Origin: Vibrio sp. 10N.261.55.A7
Lineage (GTDB): Bacteria; Pseudomonadota; Gammaproteobacteria; Enterobacterales; Vibrionaceae
Direction of reading: 5' to 3'
NCBI RefSeq assembly: GCF_002877365.1
Contig: NZ_MCWZ01000305.1
Location: 1-44,244, forward strand
DNA length: 44,244 bases
Positions 1-8,825 of the stretch are shown in pieces; within the stretch, counting starts at the first letter, position 1, and each line of letters begins with the position of its first letter. The notes beneath the pieces were generated by a model. It was not told where the DNA came from, searched no databases, and saw nothing but the letters and a program-made list of their open reading frames with translations. A program made the position numbers and the translations under genes.

Positions 1-158
1 TCATATCAATAAAATTTATTCATATTACAATTAAAATAAATTTTACTAATTCAAATAAGCTAAGTAACATTCTCCTCAGAAGTTCGCCATTGCCTGTAAA
101 TTCAATGAGTTTGTAGCGATTTATATCAATGGTGTTGGTTTTAAATTAGGAGATTGTT

Positions 159-698
159 ATGAGCGCATTATTGACTGTAAAAGATATTGTAAATTCGCAA
201 GCCCCAACATTAAGAGCAGACTCAACATTACCAGCTGCGATTGATGTCCTATCGACTAACCGAATTAACGGTGCCCCTGTTTGTGATGAAAATGGCGGTT
301 TAATCGGCTTTCTATCAGCACACGACGTGATGGTAGAGATGTGGTGTGAAGATTACTTGCCGAATGAGCAGGTCACGGTTTCTGATTTGATGAAGACAGA
401 CCTTATTACCATAGACATTAATGACCGACTCACCGACGTTCTAGAGTTTCTTGCGATAGATAAAGATCAACTGTACCCAACAACGTCAATGGGCTACGCA
501 ACGCAACTGACCACTTTGTCTGTTGAAGAACGTGCAAAAACAATCAAAGTCAGCAAACCACAGATTTTGCCTGTACTCGAAAACGGTCAGTTTGCTGGCG
601 TGGTTTCTCGCTTAGAAGTGCTGACTGCATTGCGTGCACTATTTAATGACGCGATTAGCTTAGTGGCCGACGAAGAGCCTCAAGCGAACGTCGCATAA
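159..698 (+). CDS. CBS-domain protein
   Basis: A 179-residue soluble protein made of two CBS-type halves. The first is at about residues 5-60 (VKDIVNSQAPTL, then GAPVCDENGGLIGFLSAHDVM). The second starts near VSDLMKTDLITI and ends with ILPVLENGQFAGVVSRLEVL. CBS pairs usually bind adenine nucleotides and act as regulatory modules. No catalytic domain is attached. The ATG is preceded by AGGAG at the right distance. The gene lies 113 bp upstream of the DUF3360 membrane protein on the same strand, so it may sense energy state for that transporter-like partner; this link is inference. The family call is safe; the ligand and target are unknown. Confidence 0.85.
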   Translation: MSALLTVKDIVNSQAPTLRADSTLPAAIDVLSTNRINGAPVCDENGGLIGFLSAHDVMVEMWCEDYLPNEQVTVSDLMKTDLITIDINDRLTDVLEFLAIDKDQLYPTTSMGYATQLTTLSVEERAKTIKVSKPQILPVLENGQFAGVVSRLEVLTALRALFNDAISLVADEEPQANVA

Positions 699-811
699 AC
701 GTTAATTATTTGGCTCACTGCCATCAGTTTTGAAGAATTAGATTAATCGTGCATGGGAAGCATTGATCTGGTCGCGGTGAGTAATTTGAAATTTTTCTTT
801 TTGGAGTAGTA

Positions 812-2341
812 ATGGAACATATTTCCGTTTTATCAGCATTTAACCACTTCTTCCTAGCGCTTGTCGCTCTGACGATTATGGTGCTTGTTTCCCGTACGAT
901 CGTAGCCGGCACGAAATATTCGTCGCTTCTCGTCATTGTTATTTTTGGCTTGGGGCTCGGAGCTTTACTTGTGAAAAGTGGCATGGCCGCACCGGGTTTA
1001 GGTGAATTCCCTGTTGTTGTATTAATGAGTCAAACAACGGTTATCGCTTTGATTGCTTCGTTCTTTGTCGGTGGACAAGAGATTAAGCGTCTACTGTCGA
1101 AGCAGAACTTTGATGACGAAGGTTACTTTGCAGCGTCAAGCAAAGAAGTGATTGTTGGCACAACCAGCACTCAGCTGACGTTCATTGTACGTGCTTTCCT
1201 ATTACTGATCGGCATTCAAACTGCGGATGTACTTATTTCGGGTCGCGGAAGCAGCTTTGCGCTAGGTGAATCTTTCCTCCTACTTTCTTACATCTCGCTG
1301 GCGGTTGCTTTCATCTTTATTGATAACAAAGCCACCATTAAAAATAAGCAGCAGTACCTTCGTAAAGGCCTAGTTGAAATGGTGGCACTCATTGTCGTGT
1401 TAAACATCTCACTATGGTTGTCGAATATGGTGGCTGAGTTTATCGGTTTACCGCAAATCTTCTTCGCTATGATTGTTTCTTCTGGCCTAGGCATGATGAT
1501 GCCAAACTGGAAGTTAGGCCCAACAATGAACTCTCTGCTCTTTGCAGGTATTCCATTGGTTCTAGCGGGCAGCTTCTTGGTGGGTGGTTCACACATGATT
1601 GAAGCGTTTGGCATTCCAGGCCTGACTAACGTGATTGTGTATGGCTTCTCAGGTCAGATTTTCTGGATGTTTGGTGGTCTTGCATTACTTATCTTCTGGG
1701 GTAAAGCGAACCATCTACGTAACCTAGCACCGGGCATGGCGGGTGGTTTGTCTCACTCTGGTCTAACTGGCGCATGTACAGCGGGTGATTTTGGTAAAAC
1801 GGCGTCGTCACGTGCTCCAATCATGATCAACATTCCATTTGCAGGTCACATCTTTGTGTTCACTATCCTAGCGGCGAGTGCAGAGCGTGATGCGTTGATG
1901 GTTGAATGGACAATTCCACTTATCCTTGTGGGCGCAGCATTTGTTGCACTTTCTCTTAAGAATCTACGCAATTCAAACGGTTGTGAAGGGACAGAAGTGA
2001 AAGGCCTCATGCAGTTCTCTCTAGGTTGGCAGATCATGGCAGTATTCGGCAGCTTTACGATTCTAAGCTTAGCGGGTATGTCACTAGAGCACGCTTCAAT
2101 GGCAGCCGCATCAGGTCTATCTCACTTCGGTCTATTTGCCGCAGTACAAGAAGGCATGTTTGGCGCAACGGCAGCAAGCTTAATCACGTTCACATTCGCA
2201 ATGACATTCTTAGTGCACCCAATGGTATTCGGCATGTTTGGTAAAGCAGCAGAAAACGGTGGTGTTATGGCGAACAAAGCAGTACTGGCTCTAGCAAGCA
2301 TTGGTTTCATTGGTGTTGCTTACTCAGCGCTGACTATTTAA
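812..2341 (+). CDS. DUF3360 family inner-membrane protein
   Basis: A 509-residue, very hydrophobic protein with roughly a dozen membrane segments spread over its whole length. Its length and character fit DUF3360, a proteobacterial family of about 490-517 residues seen often in Vibrio. Glycine-rich stretches between helices (for example LAPGMAGGLSHSGLTG near the middle) suggest a transporter-like fold, but I see no motif that names a substrate. The start has GGAG just upstream. It follows the CBS protein on the same strand and is closed by a strong hairpin terminator at 2436. The function is unknown; a permease role is inference. Confidence 0.75.
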   Translation: MEHISVLSAFNHFFLALVALTIMVLVSRTIVAGTKYSSLLVIVIFGLGLGALLVKSGMAAPGLGEFPVVVLMSQTTVIALIASFFVGGQEIKRLLSKQNFDDEGYFAASSKEVIVGTTSTQLTFIVRAFLLLIGIQTADVLISGRGSSFALGESFLLLSYISLAVAFIFIDNKATIKNKQQYLRKGLVEMVALIVVLNISLWLSNMVAEFIGLPQIFFAMIVSSGLGMMMPNWKLGPTMNSLLFAGIPLVLAGSFLVGGSHMIEAFGIPGLTNVIVYGFSGQIFWMFGGLALLIFWGKANHLRNLAPGMAGGLSHSGLTGACTAGDFGKTASSRAPIMINIPFAGHIFVFTILAASAERDALMVEWTIPLILVGAAFVALSLKNLRNSNGCEGTEVKGLMQFSLGWQIMAVFGSFTILSLAGMSLEHASMAAASGLSHFGLFAAVQEGMFGATAASLITFTFAMTFLVHPMVFGMFGKAAENGGVMANKAVLALASIGFIGVAYSALTI

Positions 2342-2407
2342 TAAAAATACAAGAAAACAACGTCTTGGCTAGGCCCAAACCTTAATCGGCCTAGTGAAAG
2401 ATTCAGA

Positions 2408-2435
2408 AAGGCTTATTAACTAAGGCTTATTAACT
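2408..2435. repeat. 14-bp perfect tandem duplication
   Basis: The unit AAGGCTTATTAACT occurs twice head to tail, directly before the terminator stem. It looks like a simple replication-slippage duplication. Confidence 0.8.
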
Positions 2436-2469
2436 AAAGAGCGAGTGAAGCGATTCACTCGCTCTTTTT
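2436..2469 (+). terminator. Rho-independent terminator after the DUF3360 gene
   Basis: Perfect 14-bp stem AAAGAGCGAGTGAA / TTCACTCGCTCTTT around the loop GCGA, running into a T tract. The A-rich left arm could also let it work for transcription from the other side. Confidence 0.9.
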
Positions 2470-2610
2470 GTTGGTTGTATGCCCATTATTAGTGCTAAGC
2501 GATCGTGAGAGGGTACGATCCAGCACGAAAATAACTAGGATCAGAAGAAAACCCGCAAGCGATGAACGCCCACTGACTTTTTATTATTACGTCGCATTTA
2601 TTAATTTTCG

Positions 2611-2630
2611 TCACAAATGGTCACACTGAC
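2611..2630. promoter_or_regulatory. Possible response-regulator direct repeat
   Basis: TCACA half-sites occur at 2611 and 2621, exactly one helical turn apart (TCACAAATGG TCACACTGAC). They lie 54-73 bp upstream of the ATG of the OmpR-type regulator. Direct repeats with this spacing are typical of OmpR/PhoB-family binding, so autoregulation is possible. Only two half-sites are visible, so support is weak. Confidence 0.3.
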
Positions 2631-2683
2631 CCATATTGATGTGGGTTATAGTTTGCGTATGATTGATTGCCCCTCGAACTGCT

Positions 2684-3400
2684 ATGAACTTATCTGCCTC
2701 TTATAACCTTGTTCTTGTTGAAGATGACTTAGAGCTTGCCGAACTCATCCGAGATTTTTTACAGAACTACGAATTTACAATCGAGATTGTGACCGATGGG
2801 ATCACCGCCGTGAATACCATTCTCTCTACCCAACCCGATCTTGTTGTGCTTGATGTCATGCTACCTGGGCAGAGTGGCATGGATGTATGCCGGGCGATTC
2901 GATCGAGTTATCACGGCATGATATTGATGCAAACGGCACTCGATGACGACATCGATCAGATGATGGGGTTAGAGCTTGGGGCCGATGACTACATTGTAAA
3001 AAAGGTGAAGCCACGTTTGTTGCTTTCTCGTATTCGAGCGCTGCTGCGCCGTCAAGAACGAAACAGTGCGGAGAGCAGTAAAGACTTACTTCGGCTGGGC
3101 CCACTTCTGATTAACCTTCAACACCGTACCGTGAGTTTAAATCAAGCGTTTATCAAACTGACCACGTCTGAATTTGAATTGCTTTATCTGTTAGCCCGTC
3201 ACGTTGGCAACGTTGTATCAAGAGACGACATCGCTCAGCACATTCGAGGGTTTGAATACGATGGTTTGGATCGTTCTATTGATAGACGAATTTCGAGATT
3301 GCGTCGCTCACTTCACGATGACCCGAATGAACCAGAGCTGATAAAAACGGTGCGTGGTGTGGGTTATCAACTCTGCGTACCACAGGAGGATCTAGTATGA
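2684..3400 (+). CDS. OmpR-family response regulator (RstA-like)
   Basis: A 238-residue two-component regulator. The N-terminal receiver domain has the acidic pair in LVEDDLELAE, the phospho-acceptor aspartate in LVVLDVMLPG (Asp57 from this start), and the switch residues near MQTALDDD. The conserved lysine region reads GADDYIVKKVKP. The C-terminal half is a winged-helix DNA-binding domain (LTTSEFELLYLLARH ... IDRRISRLRRSL ... IKTVRGVGYQL). I chose the ATG at 2684; an in-frame TTG at 2663 would add seven residues, and neither start has a strong ribosome-binding site. The stop overlaps the kinase start by 4 bp (ATGA), so the two are co-translated. The RstA likeness rests mainly on the partner kinase. 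Confidence 0.9.
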   Translation: MNLSASYNLVLVEDDLELAELIRDFLQNYEFTIEIVTDGITAVNTILSTQPDLVVLDVMLPGQSGMDVCRAIRSSYHGMILMQTALDDDIDQMMGLELGADDYIVKKVKPRLLLSRIRALLRRQERNSAESSKDLLRLGPLLINLQHRTVSLNQAFIKLTTSEFELLYLLARHVGNVVSRDDIAQHIRGFEYDGLDRSIDRRISRLRRSLHDDPNEPELIKTVRGVGYQLCVPQEDLV

Positions 3401-5034
3401 TTCGAGCCTTTGCTATCCTCTGGTTAGCCGTGTTTGTTCCCATCGCCCTATTAATTTTTCCCACGGGAGTGAATCCTGTTCAGCGTTTAAACGAGTCGTT
3501 TTCAGAACACTTTTATAAGAAAACCTACAGCGTGAACTTTGAGCTACTGACGGGCGAACTGCTTGCGATTCCCCAAGAACAATGGGCGAGTAAGATCAAA
3601 AGCTATAAGCCTCATTTCGGTTACCCCGTAAAGCTGCAAGCCATAGACGAGTATCAATCTGAGCCTGATGTGTATCAGTCTATTCTCAATGGAGAGATCG
3701 AGTTTTTATACGGTGACCCAATGGCACTGGTACAGCGGGTGGGCAGTAGCCAGCAATTGCTCTATTTCGCCCTCAATGAATCGTCTGAGTTGACGGTTTT
3801 GAATCAAGCAAAGGGCAGCCTGTACCTAGCCATTGAAGATTTACGTCGCTATCCGAAGGAAGAGTGGCAGCAAAGAATAGAGGCACAAAGCGAACATATC
3901 CCTTTTCAAATTCGTGTTAAAGAACGCACTGATCTTTCTAGCGAAGCGAAGGCCGCGTTGACAGACGACCCAATGGAGCCTGTGTCATTTATTGGGCCGG
4001 AAGGAAGTGTCGAATTGCTTGCGCCAATTTCTTCTGACGTTTGGCTTCATATAGAAGATGACGTATCCAGCTCCACTCAAATGAAACTCACCTCTGCGAT
4101 TGTGGGGGCCTTCTTTCTGGTCATCTCCATTGCCTTAGTGATGTGGGTGTACCCATTGTGGCGAGATCTAAAGCGGCTAGTCATAACATCCAATGAGTTT
4201 GGCAACGGCATTTTGTCCAAACGAGCGACCACATCAAAACTGTCTGTCATCTCTCAGCTCAGCGAGTCATTCAATCACATGGCAGACAACATCGAAACCC
4301 TGATCGCAGGGCAGAAAGAGCTGACTAATTCAATTGCACACGACTTACGAACTCCCCTCTATCGACTGCGTTTTGCGCTTGAAATGATGGAGGATGAGAC
4401 GACACCTGAAAGCCAAAAACAGAAGTACAGAAAAACCGCGCAAAGCAGTGTTGAAGATTTGGACCACCTGATCAACCAAACGCTTTTGTTATCTCGGTAT
4501 AACCGAGTGGCCGACATTAACCACTTCTCACCATGCTGCTTTGCCGAAGAACTGCTTACCGAAATGGACTACTTCAAGCTTGAGCACTCCGACCTTGATG
4601 TGCGCTTTTATTGCTCTCCAGAACTCAAAGACAAGCAGCTGTTTGTGGATAATAAAGGGCTGATGAGAGCCGTAAAAAATCTATTGACCAATGCCAGCCG
4701 ATTCACTCAATCAACGATATCGGTCTCTTTTCTTATTGAGAAAAACCAATACAAAATTACGGTAGAAGATGATGGCGTTGGTGTGCCCAAAGAGCATGCC
4801 GAACGGATATTTGAACCGTTTATGCAACTGGATAACAACGAACGAAGCAGTGATAAAGGGCACGGACTAGGGTTGGCAATCGTTAAGCAGATAATGGTGT
4901 GGCACAAAGGGCGAGCCAGTGTTACCCAATCGGACTCGAATGGTGCGCGGTTTGCGCTTTCTTGGCCTGTTAACCCAATAAAATCAGGCGTTACTAAAAA
5001 GAATGTGACCAACTTGGACACAAACCGTCCATAA
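3397..5034 (+). CDS. Sensor histidine kinase (RstB-like, enlarged sensor domain)
   Basis: A 545-residue inner-membrane kinase. It has an N-terminal membrane segment, a periplasmic region of about 190 residues, a second membrane segment (GAFFLVISIALVMWVYPLW), a HAMP-type linker ending in SFNHMADNI, then the H-box SIAHDLRTPLYRLR. The N-box (NLLTNASRFT), G1 (DDGVGVP) and G2 (GHGLGLAIVKQ) of the ATPase domain follow. The periplasmic part contains two related halves (LLAIPQEQWASKIK and LRRYPKEEWQQRIE), each resembling the single sensor module of E. coli RstB, which is about 110 residues shorter. The stimulus is unknown. It is translationally coupled to the regulator upstream and followed by two envelope-protein genes. 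Confidence 0.9.
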   Translation: MIRAFAILWLAVFVPIALLIFPTGVNPVQRLNESFSEHFYKKTYSVNFELLTGELLAIPQEQWASKIKSYKPHFGYPVKLQAIDEYQSEPDVYQSILNGEIEFLYGDPMALVQRVGSSQQLLYFALNESSELTVLNQAKGSLYLAIEDLRRYPKEEWQQRIEAQSEHIPFQIRVKERTDLSSEAKAALTDDPMEPVSFIGPEGSVELLAPISSDVWLHIEDDVSSSTQMKLTSAIVGAFFLVISIALVMWVYPLWRDLKRLVITSNEFGNGILSKRATTSKLSVISQLSESFNHMADNIETLIAGQKELTNSIAHDLRTPLYRLRFALEMMEDETTPESQKQKYRKTAQSSVEDLDHLINQTLLLSRYNRVADINHFSPCCFAEELLTEMDYFKLEHSDLDVRFYCSPELKDKQLFVDNKGLMRAVKNLLTNASRFTQSTISVSFLIEKNQYKITVEDDGVGVPKEHAERIFEPFMQLDNNERSSDKGHGLGLAIVKQIMVWHKGRASVTQSDSNGARFALSWPVNPIKSGVTKKNVTNLDTNRP

Positions 5035-5109
5035 AGTGCCAACGACACATTGATGGGGTGAATGTTAATTTTGAGTGGCATTAAGAATAGTCACTCACAA
5101 GGAAATAAC

Positions 5110-6111
5110 ATGAACCTCGCGATAGATACAAAAGCGAAATTACTGGTGGCACTCAGCCCCCTTATGTCACCAGTTAGCTTTGCTGAAGTTGACCCTTTCA
5201 CTCCCGGATTCAGTGGTGGCATTAGCGTGAATGTTGGTGCTACCGACAGCAAGTCTCAAAACAATACTCATGATGATAATGCTATTACGACTGACTTGAA
5301 CAATAGTGGAAAAGAGATCAGCCAGGCAGCGCCGTTTCTATTGGGCCGATTACAGTACAGTTTTGGTAATACCATTGTGTTTATTGGTAATAGCGAAGAC
5401 CAAATTGCTGAAGCTCAATTTCAAGGCGAGCTAGGCGTTGTACAACGGCTGAACAAGAACACGTCTCTCACTGCGGCGCTCTTTGGGAATATTCCGAGTG
5501 CAGACGAAGTCTGGCAAGACCCATATTTAACCAACAGTGAAAGAAAAACCACAGAACAGACCGTGGCAGGTGCTCGCTTTGCCGTGGATTTCAATGCGCC
5601 ACTGCCGATCTCTCTGAAGTACGCTTATGCCTACAGTGAAGTTGAAAATGAAGACATTGGTGTATCTCAAGCCCTCACGACTCAAGATGCTGCACTACTG
5701 CTAAGAGACAGCGATTATCACCGAGCGGGGGCTGAAGTCACCCTACCGTTCAACCAATCATTTATGGTTGCTCCCGCCCTTTATTACACCATGAGAGACG
5801 CGAAAGGGGCTGCGAACAGCTTTGACCAAATCAGTGCGCAGATCGCTTTCATCTTAAACTATTCAAGGCATAACCTGGTCGCGACCTTGAGAAGCAGTCG
5901 TGCTGATTTCGACGCCGAAAACCCTGTCTTTGCACTCAAGCAAGACTATGACTCGAAAGGGATATTTTCGGTATACAGCTACAACGAGCCAATGAACTGG
6001 CACAACACACAATTGCACCTTATGGCGGGGTATCAAACGAAAGATTCAGACATCACCTTCTACGACAGCGAAAGCACGTTTGTTTCCACTGGCTTTAGCT
6101 ATCGATTTTAA
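5110..6111 (+). CDS. DUF2860 family exported protein, probable outer-membrane beta-barrel
   Basis: A 333-residue exported protein. I place the start at the ATG at 5110, because AAGGAA lies just upstream and the peptide from there is a good signal sequence ending near VSFA. The upstream in-frame start at 5062 would bury it. The mature start PFTPGFSGGISVNVGA is typical of DUF2860, a family known mainly from Vibrio. The body alternates polar and hydrophobic residues in short strands and ends in FSYRF; a terminal Phe is the usual sorting signal of outer-membrane barrels. It lies 75 bp behind the kinase and just before a lipoprotein gene, so it may belong to the same regulon. Its substrate is unknown. 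Confidence 0.75.
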   Translation: MNLAIDTKAKLLVALSPLMSPVSFAEVDPFTPGFSGGISVNVGATDSKSQNNTHDDNAITTDLNNSGKEISQAAPFLLGRLQYSFGNTIVFIGNSEDQIAEAQFQGELGVVQRLNKNTSLTAALFGNIPSADEVWQDPYLTNSERKTTEQTVAGARFAVDFNAPLPISLKYAYAYSEVENEDIGVSQALTTQDAALLLRDSDYHRAGAEVTLPFNQSFMVAPALYYTMRDAKGAANSFDQISAQIAFILNYSRHNLVATLRSSRADFDAENPVFALKQDYDSKGIFSVYSYNEPMNWHNTQLHLMAGYQTKDSDITFYDSESTFVSTGFSYRF

Positions 6112-6125
6112 CCATAGGAGAACTG

Positions 6126-7271
6126 ATGATGAATATTTCTAATAAATGGAAGAACACCCTATTGGCACTCCCTTTAATGGTGATGATGGGTTGCGACAGT
6201 GATGATGCCATTACCGATACAGAAAAGTGGACGAAACCGACGGTGAATGCGGGGTCGGATCAACTGCATACTCTGCCTCAAACGTCGATTGCACTGAAAG
6301 GCTCAGCAAAGTCATATCCTAAGAATTTATACAGTATTAAGACAACCAAATGGACTCAAATCTCTGGGCCGCAGCAACTGGCCATTTTGAACGACAGTGA
6401 GGTTGACGCGACGTTAATGAACCCAACTGTCGCTGGAACGTATATCTTTGAATTGTATGCCAAAGATAGCGCAGACCGAACCAATACCGATCAAGTGAAG
6501 ATCGTCTTACAAGACGCAGCCGTGATGTCAATGGCTCGAAGCACTGCTGGGTATGGCGACGATTACCAAGCGACATGGGATCGAGTTGTCGACAACTACT
6601 CAAGTTACGACGAGATAGAATCCCAGTGGCAAGCCTTGTATCAACCCTATTTGGTTGAGGCTGAAAATAGCGCTAATGATGAGGAGTGGCGACAACTCGT
6701 TCAGGCGCTGCTTGAAGAGGTGGGTGATCAACGTTTGCTGGTCTCCGATCTTGGTCAACTACAAACCGCGATGGCTTATCGATTAAATGAGCACCCGCAA
6801 GCCATTACTTGGAAAAATAGCAACGGCATTGGGGTAGTGACGTTCAACGATCTATCAGCCGTCACCATCGAACAGCTCAATAGTGAACTCAAAGACGCAC
6901 TTCAAGGGCTTAAACATCTTGATGAGCTTTGGCTAGAGTTTGATCAACCGGCCACTGTGAGTGAACAAATCGGGCTACAGTTAATGGCTGGCTTGACCCG
7001 TCAGCCGACACAGCTCTATTTAAATGACCTGGAAACGGAGTGGCTCTTTCTCACATCCAACGTTCACCTGTCTCAGACGATTGTGAAGGTCACAGGCGTT
7101 TCTGATAAAACAGACGGCTCTGATAATACAGGCGACAATGGCAATACAAGCGGCTACGACAATAGAGCGATCACGATATTGGCTGACTACCTGCTTAACC
7201 AAGAGCAGGGCGGGCAGAGTTTTACTTTCCAGCCAACCTTTGTGGTGGCGGAGTTGCCACTGAACAAGTAA
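6126..7271 (+). CDS. Lipoprotein with PKD/Ig-like domain
   Basis: A 381-residue predicted lipoprotein. The signal peptide ends in the lipobox MMGC (Cys23), followed by Asp-Ser-Asp-Asp; Asp after the cysteine is an inner-membrane retention signal in enterobacteria. Residues about 35-130 form a PKD/Ig-like domain (VNAGSDQLHTLPQTSIALKG ... TKWTQISGP ... TYIFELYAKDSAD). The C-terminal half, from about GIGVVTFNDLSAVT to IGLQLMAGL, resembles the fold core of S41 (tail-specific-protease-like) proteins, but I find no catalytic serine motif. A Gly/Asn/Asp-rich linker (SDNTGDNGNTSGYDN) follows. AGGAG precedes the start, 14 bp after the DUF2860 stop, so these two genes are clearly an operon. The function is unknown. 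Confidence 0.7.
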   Translation: MMNISNKWKNTLLALPLMVMMGCDSDDAITDTEKWTKPTVNAGSDQLHTLPQTSIALKGSAKSYPKNLYSIKTTKWTQISGPQQLAILNDSEVDATLMNPTVAGTYIFELYAKDSADRTNTDQVKIVLQDAAVMSMARSTAGYGDDYQATWDRVVDNYSSYDEIESQWQALYQPYLVEAENSANDEEWRQLVQALLEEVGDQRLLVSDLGQLQTAMAYRLNEHPQAITWKNSNGIGVVTFNDLSAVTIEQLNSELKDALQGLKHLDELWLEFDQPATVSEQIGLQLMAGLTRQPTQLYLNDLETEWLFLTSNVHLSQTIVKVTGVSDKTDGSDNTGDNGNTSGYDNRAITILADYLLNQEQGGQSFTFQPTFVVAELPLNK

Positions 7272-7308
7272 AGCTGAGCTCACCATGTGAAACTGCCTTT
7301 CTCATACT

Positions 7309-7341
7309 AAAAAAGCGATGTTTGTTGAACATCGCTTTTTT
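7309..7341. terminator. Bidirectional terminator
   Basis: Perfect 14-bp stem AAAAAAGCGATGTT / AACATCGCTTTTTT with loop TGTTG. The A run on the left and T run on the right serve both the lipoprotein gene (plus strand) and the MATE gene (minus strand) that converge here. Confidence 0.9.
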
Positions 7342-7378
7342 GTTTTAAGAGGCGGCTTGTTGTTAAGCGCCTCTCACA

Positions 7379-8773
7379 CTAGGCAGAGATGGTCAGGTTA
7401 TTGACCCACGTTCGCTTCATGTAACGGTGGAAACAGAGGGCAAACTTAACCACTTCTTCCACCAACATTAGTGCAAACACCGAGGCGAAAGGAAGGTTAA
7501 AGACAAACGCACCAATCGCGGTAAGTGGCACACCAATCATCCACATCGAGATAAAGTCCATACGCAGACAGAACTGGTTTTCACCACCCGCACGTAAGAT
7601 ACCGTTGATGATCACCATGTTGAGCATTCTTAACCAAATGACCATCGCAAATAGGCTGAGAGCCGGAGAGGCCAACGCTTGCAATGTAGGCTCATCCAGG
7701 TTTAGCCACACAATCACCTGCTCTTTCCCCAACATGATCGCCATGCTGACCGTGACTCCAACAGCCAAGACAAACTTGATGAAGAAGTGAGTTAATGCAA
7801 TGGCTTGAGCGAAATCATCGCGGCCCAAACTTTGCCCTAACAACACAGAGCACGCGGTAGAGATGCCAAAGAACGCGGAGTAACACAGCAGCTCAAATGG
7901 GCCGATCATGCTGAACACGGCCAATTCAGTGGTACCCATGTGACCAAAGATCATTTGATAGCTCAATGTGCCCATTGCCCAAAGCACCGCGTTGTACATG
8001 GTTGGCACGGCAAGAGATTTAAATGAACGCATCAGGCGCTCACCGCACTCTAGGCTTTGTGCCGAAAACAACCAGTGGCGGCGACGATACAAAATCACCG
8101 CAAATAATCCCACTTGCAGTGCGCGTGAAATACTGGTCGCTAAAGCAGCGCCTGCTACGCCCATGGCAGGAATACCAATTTCGGCAGTGACGCTCACACC
8201 ATTGATCAGCACATAGTTTAACGCAATGTTGATGGCGATCGTTACCGCAGCCAGCAACAGAGGGAGCATCGCATCGCCGCTTGAACGAAGGCTCGACTCC
8301 AACACAATGATAATGTGCGTCAGTAACAAAACCGGTAAGGCATACCAAAGGTATTGTGAACCCAGTTCGATAACGCTGGCATCAGTCGTTTGAAGCAACA
8401 TGATTGAGCTAGAAAAAAGGGTGATGATCGCGGTCGCTGGAATGATCAGCTTGGCCCCATATTTCAGCGCCATCAGCGTAACGGTTTTCGCTGAACTCTT
8501 GTCAGCTCGCCCCCAATATTGTGCAACCAAAATGCCATTTGCCGAGCCGACACCCGCAGCAATCATGATGGCGACAAACAGCCATTTTGAGGCGACTCCC
8601 ACAGCGGCAGTGGCTTCCATACCAATATCACTGACCATTAAAACGTCAGCCAAAGATAGAACAGCAACGAGCGCACTCTGGATTGCAACCGGAAACGCAA
8701 GTTTTGCCATCGTAGATAGCATATTGTTTGGTAGCGAAGTAGAGTGGTTTGGTACTGTTGTTGTATGGTTCAT
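7379..8773 (-). CDS. MATE family efflux transporter
   Basis: A 464-residue membrane protein with about 12 hydrophobic helices in two related halves. The opening LAFPVAIQSALVAVLSLADVLMVS and the repeat of similar motifs after the midpoint are typical of MATE (multidrug and toxic compound extrusion) cation antiporters. I chose the ATG at 8773, preceded by AGAGGAAAG, over the upstream in-frame start at 8827, which would overlap the divergent regulator gene. The substrate is not evident. It shares a 52-bp intergenic region with a divergent AraC-type regulator, which probably controls it. Confidence 0.9.
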   Translation of the reverse strand: MNHTTTVPNHSTSLPNNMLSTMAKLAFPVAIQSALVAVLSLADVLMVSDIGMEATAAVGVASKWLFVAIMIAAGVGSANGILVAQYWGRADKSSAKTVTLMALKYGAKLIIPATAIITLFSSSIMLLQTTDASVIELGSQYLWYALPVLLLTHIIIVLESSLRSSGDAMLPLLLAAVTIAINIALNYVLINGVSVTAEIGIPAMGVAGAALATSISRALQVGLFAVILYRRRHWLFSAQSLECGERLMRSFKSLAVPTMYNAVLWAMGTLSYQMIFGHMGTTELAVFSMIGPFELLCYSAFFGISTACSVLLGQSLGRDDFAQAIALTHFFIKFVLAVGVTVSMAIMLGKEQVIVWLNLDEPTLQALASPALSLFAMVIWLRMLNMVIINGILRAGGENQFCLRMDFISMWMIGVPLTAIGAFVFNLPFASVFALMLVEEVVKFALCFHRYMKRTWVNNLTISA

Positions 8774-8825
8774 AATCTTTCCTCTTTCTGAGTGAGGAAT
8801 ATACAACTCAATAGAAGAGATAAAC

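Larger units (their letters stand above)
2342..2683. other. Intergenic region with terminator and possible regulator boxes
   Basis: No gene is seen here. The stretch holds a 14-bp tandem duplication, a strong terminator for the DUF3360 gene, and 10-bp-spaced TCACA half-sites upstream of the response regulator. Confidence 0.6.

Noticed and set aside
724..984. Minus-strand open frame of 86 codons at the DUF3360 start
   Set aside because: It is antisense to the first membrane segments of the DUF3360 protein, and its peptide shows no family pattern.
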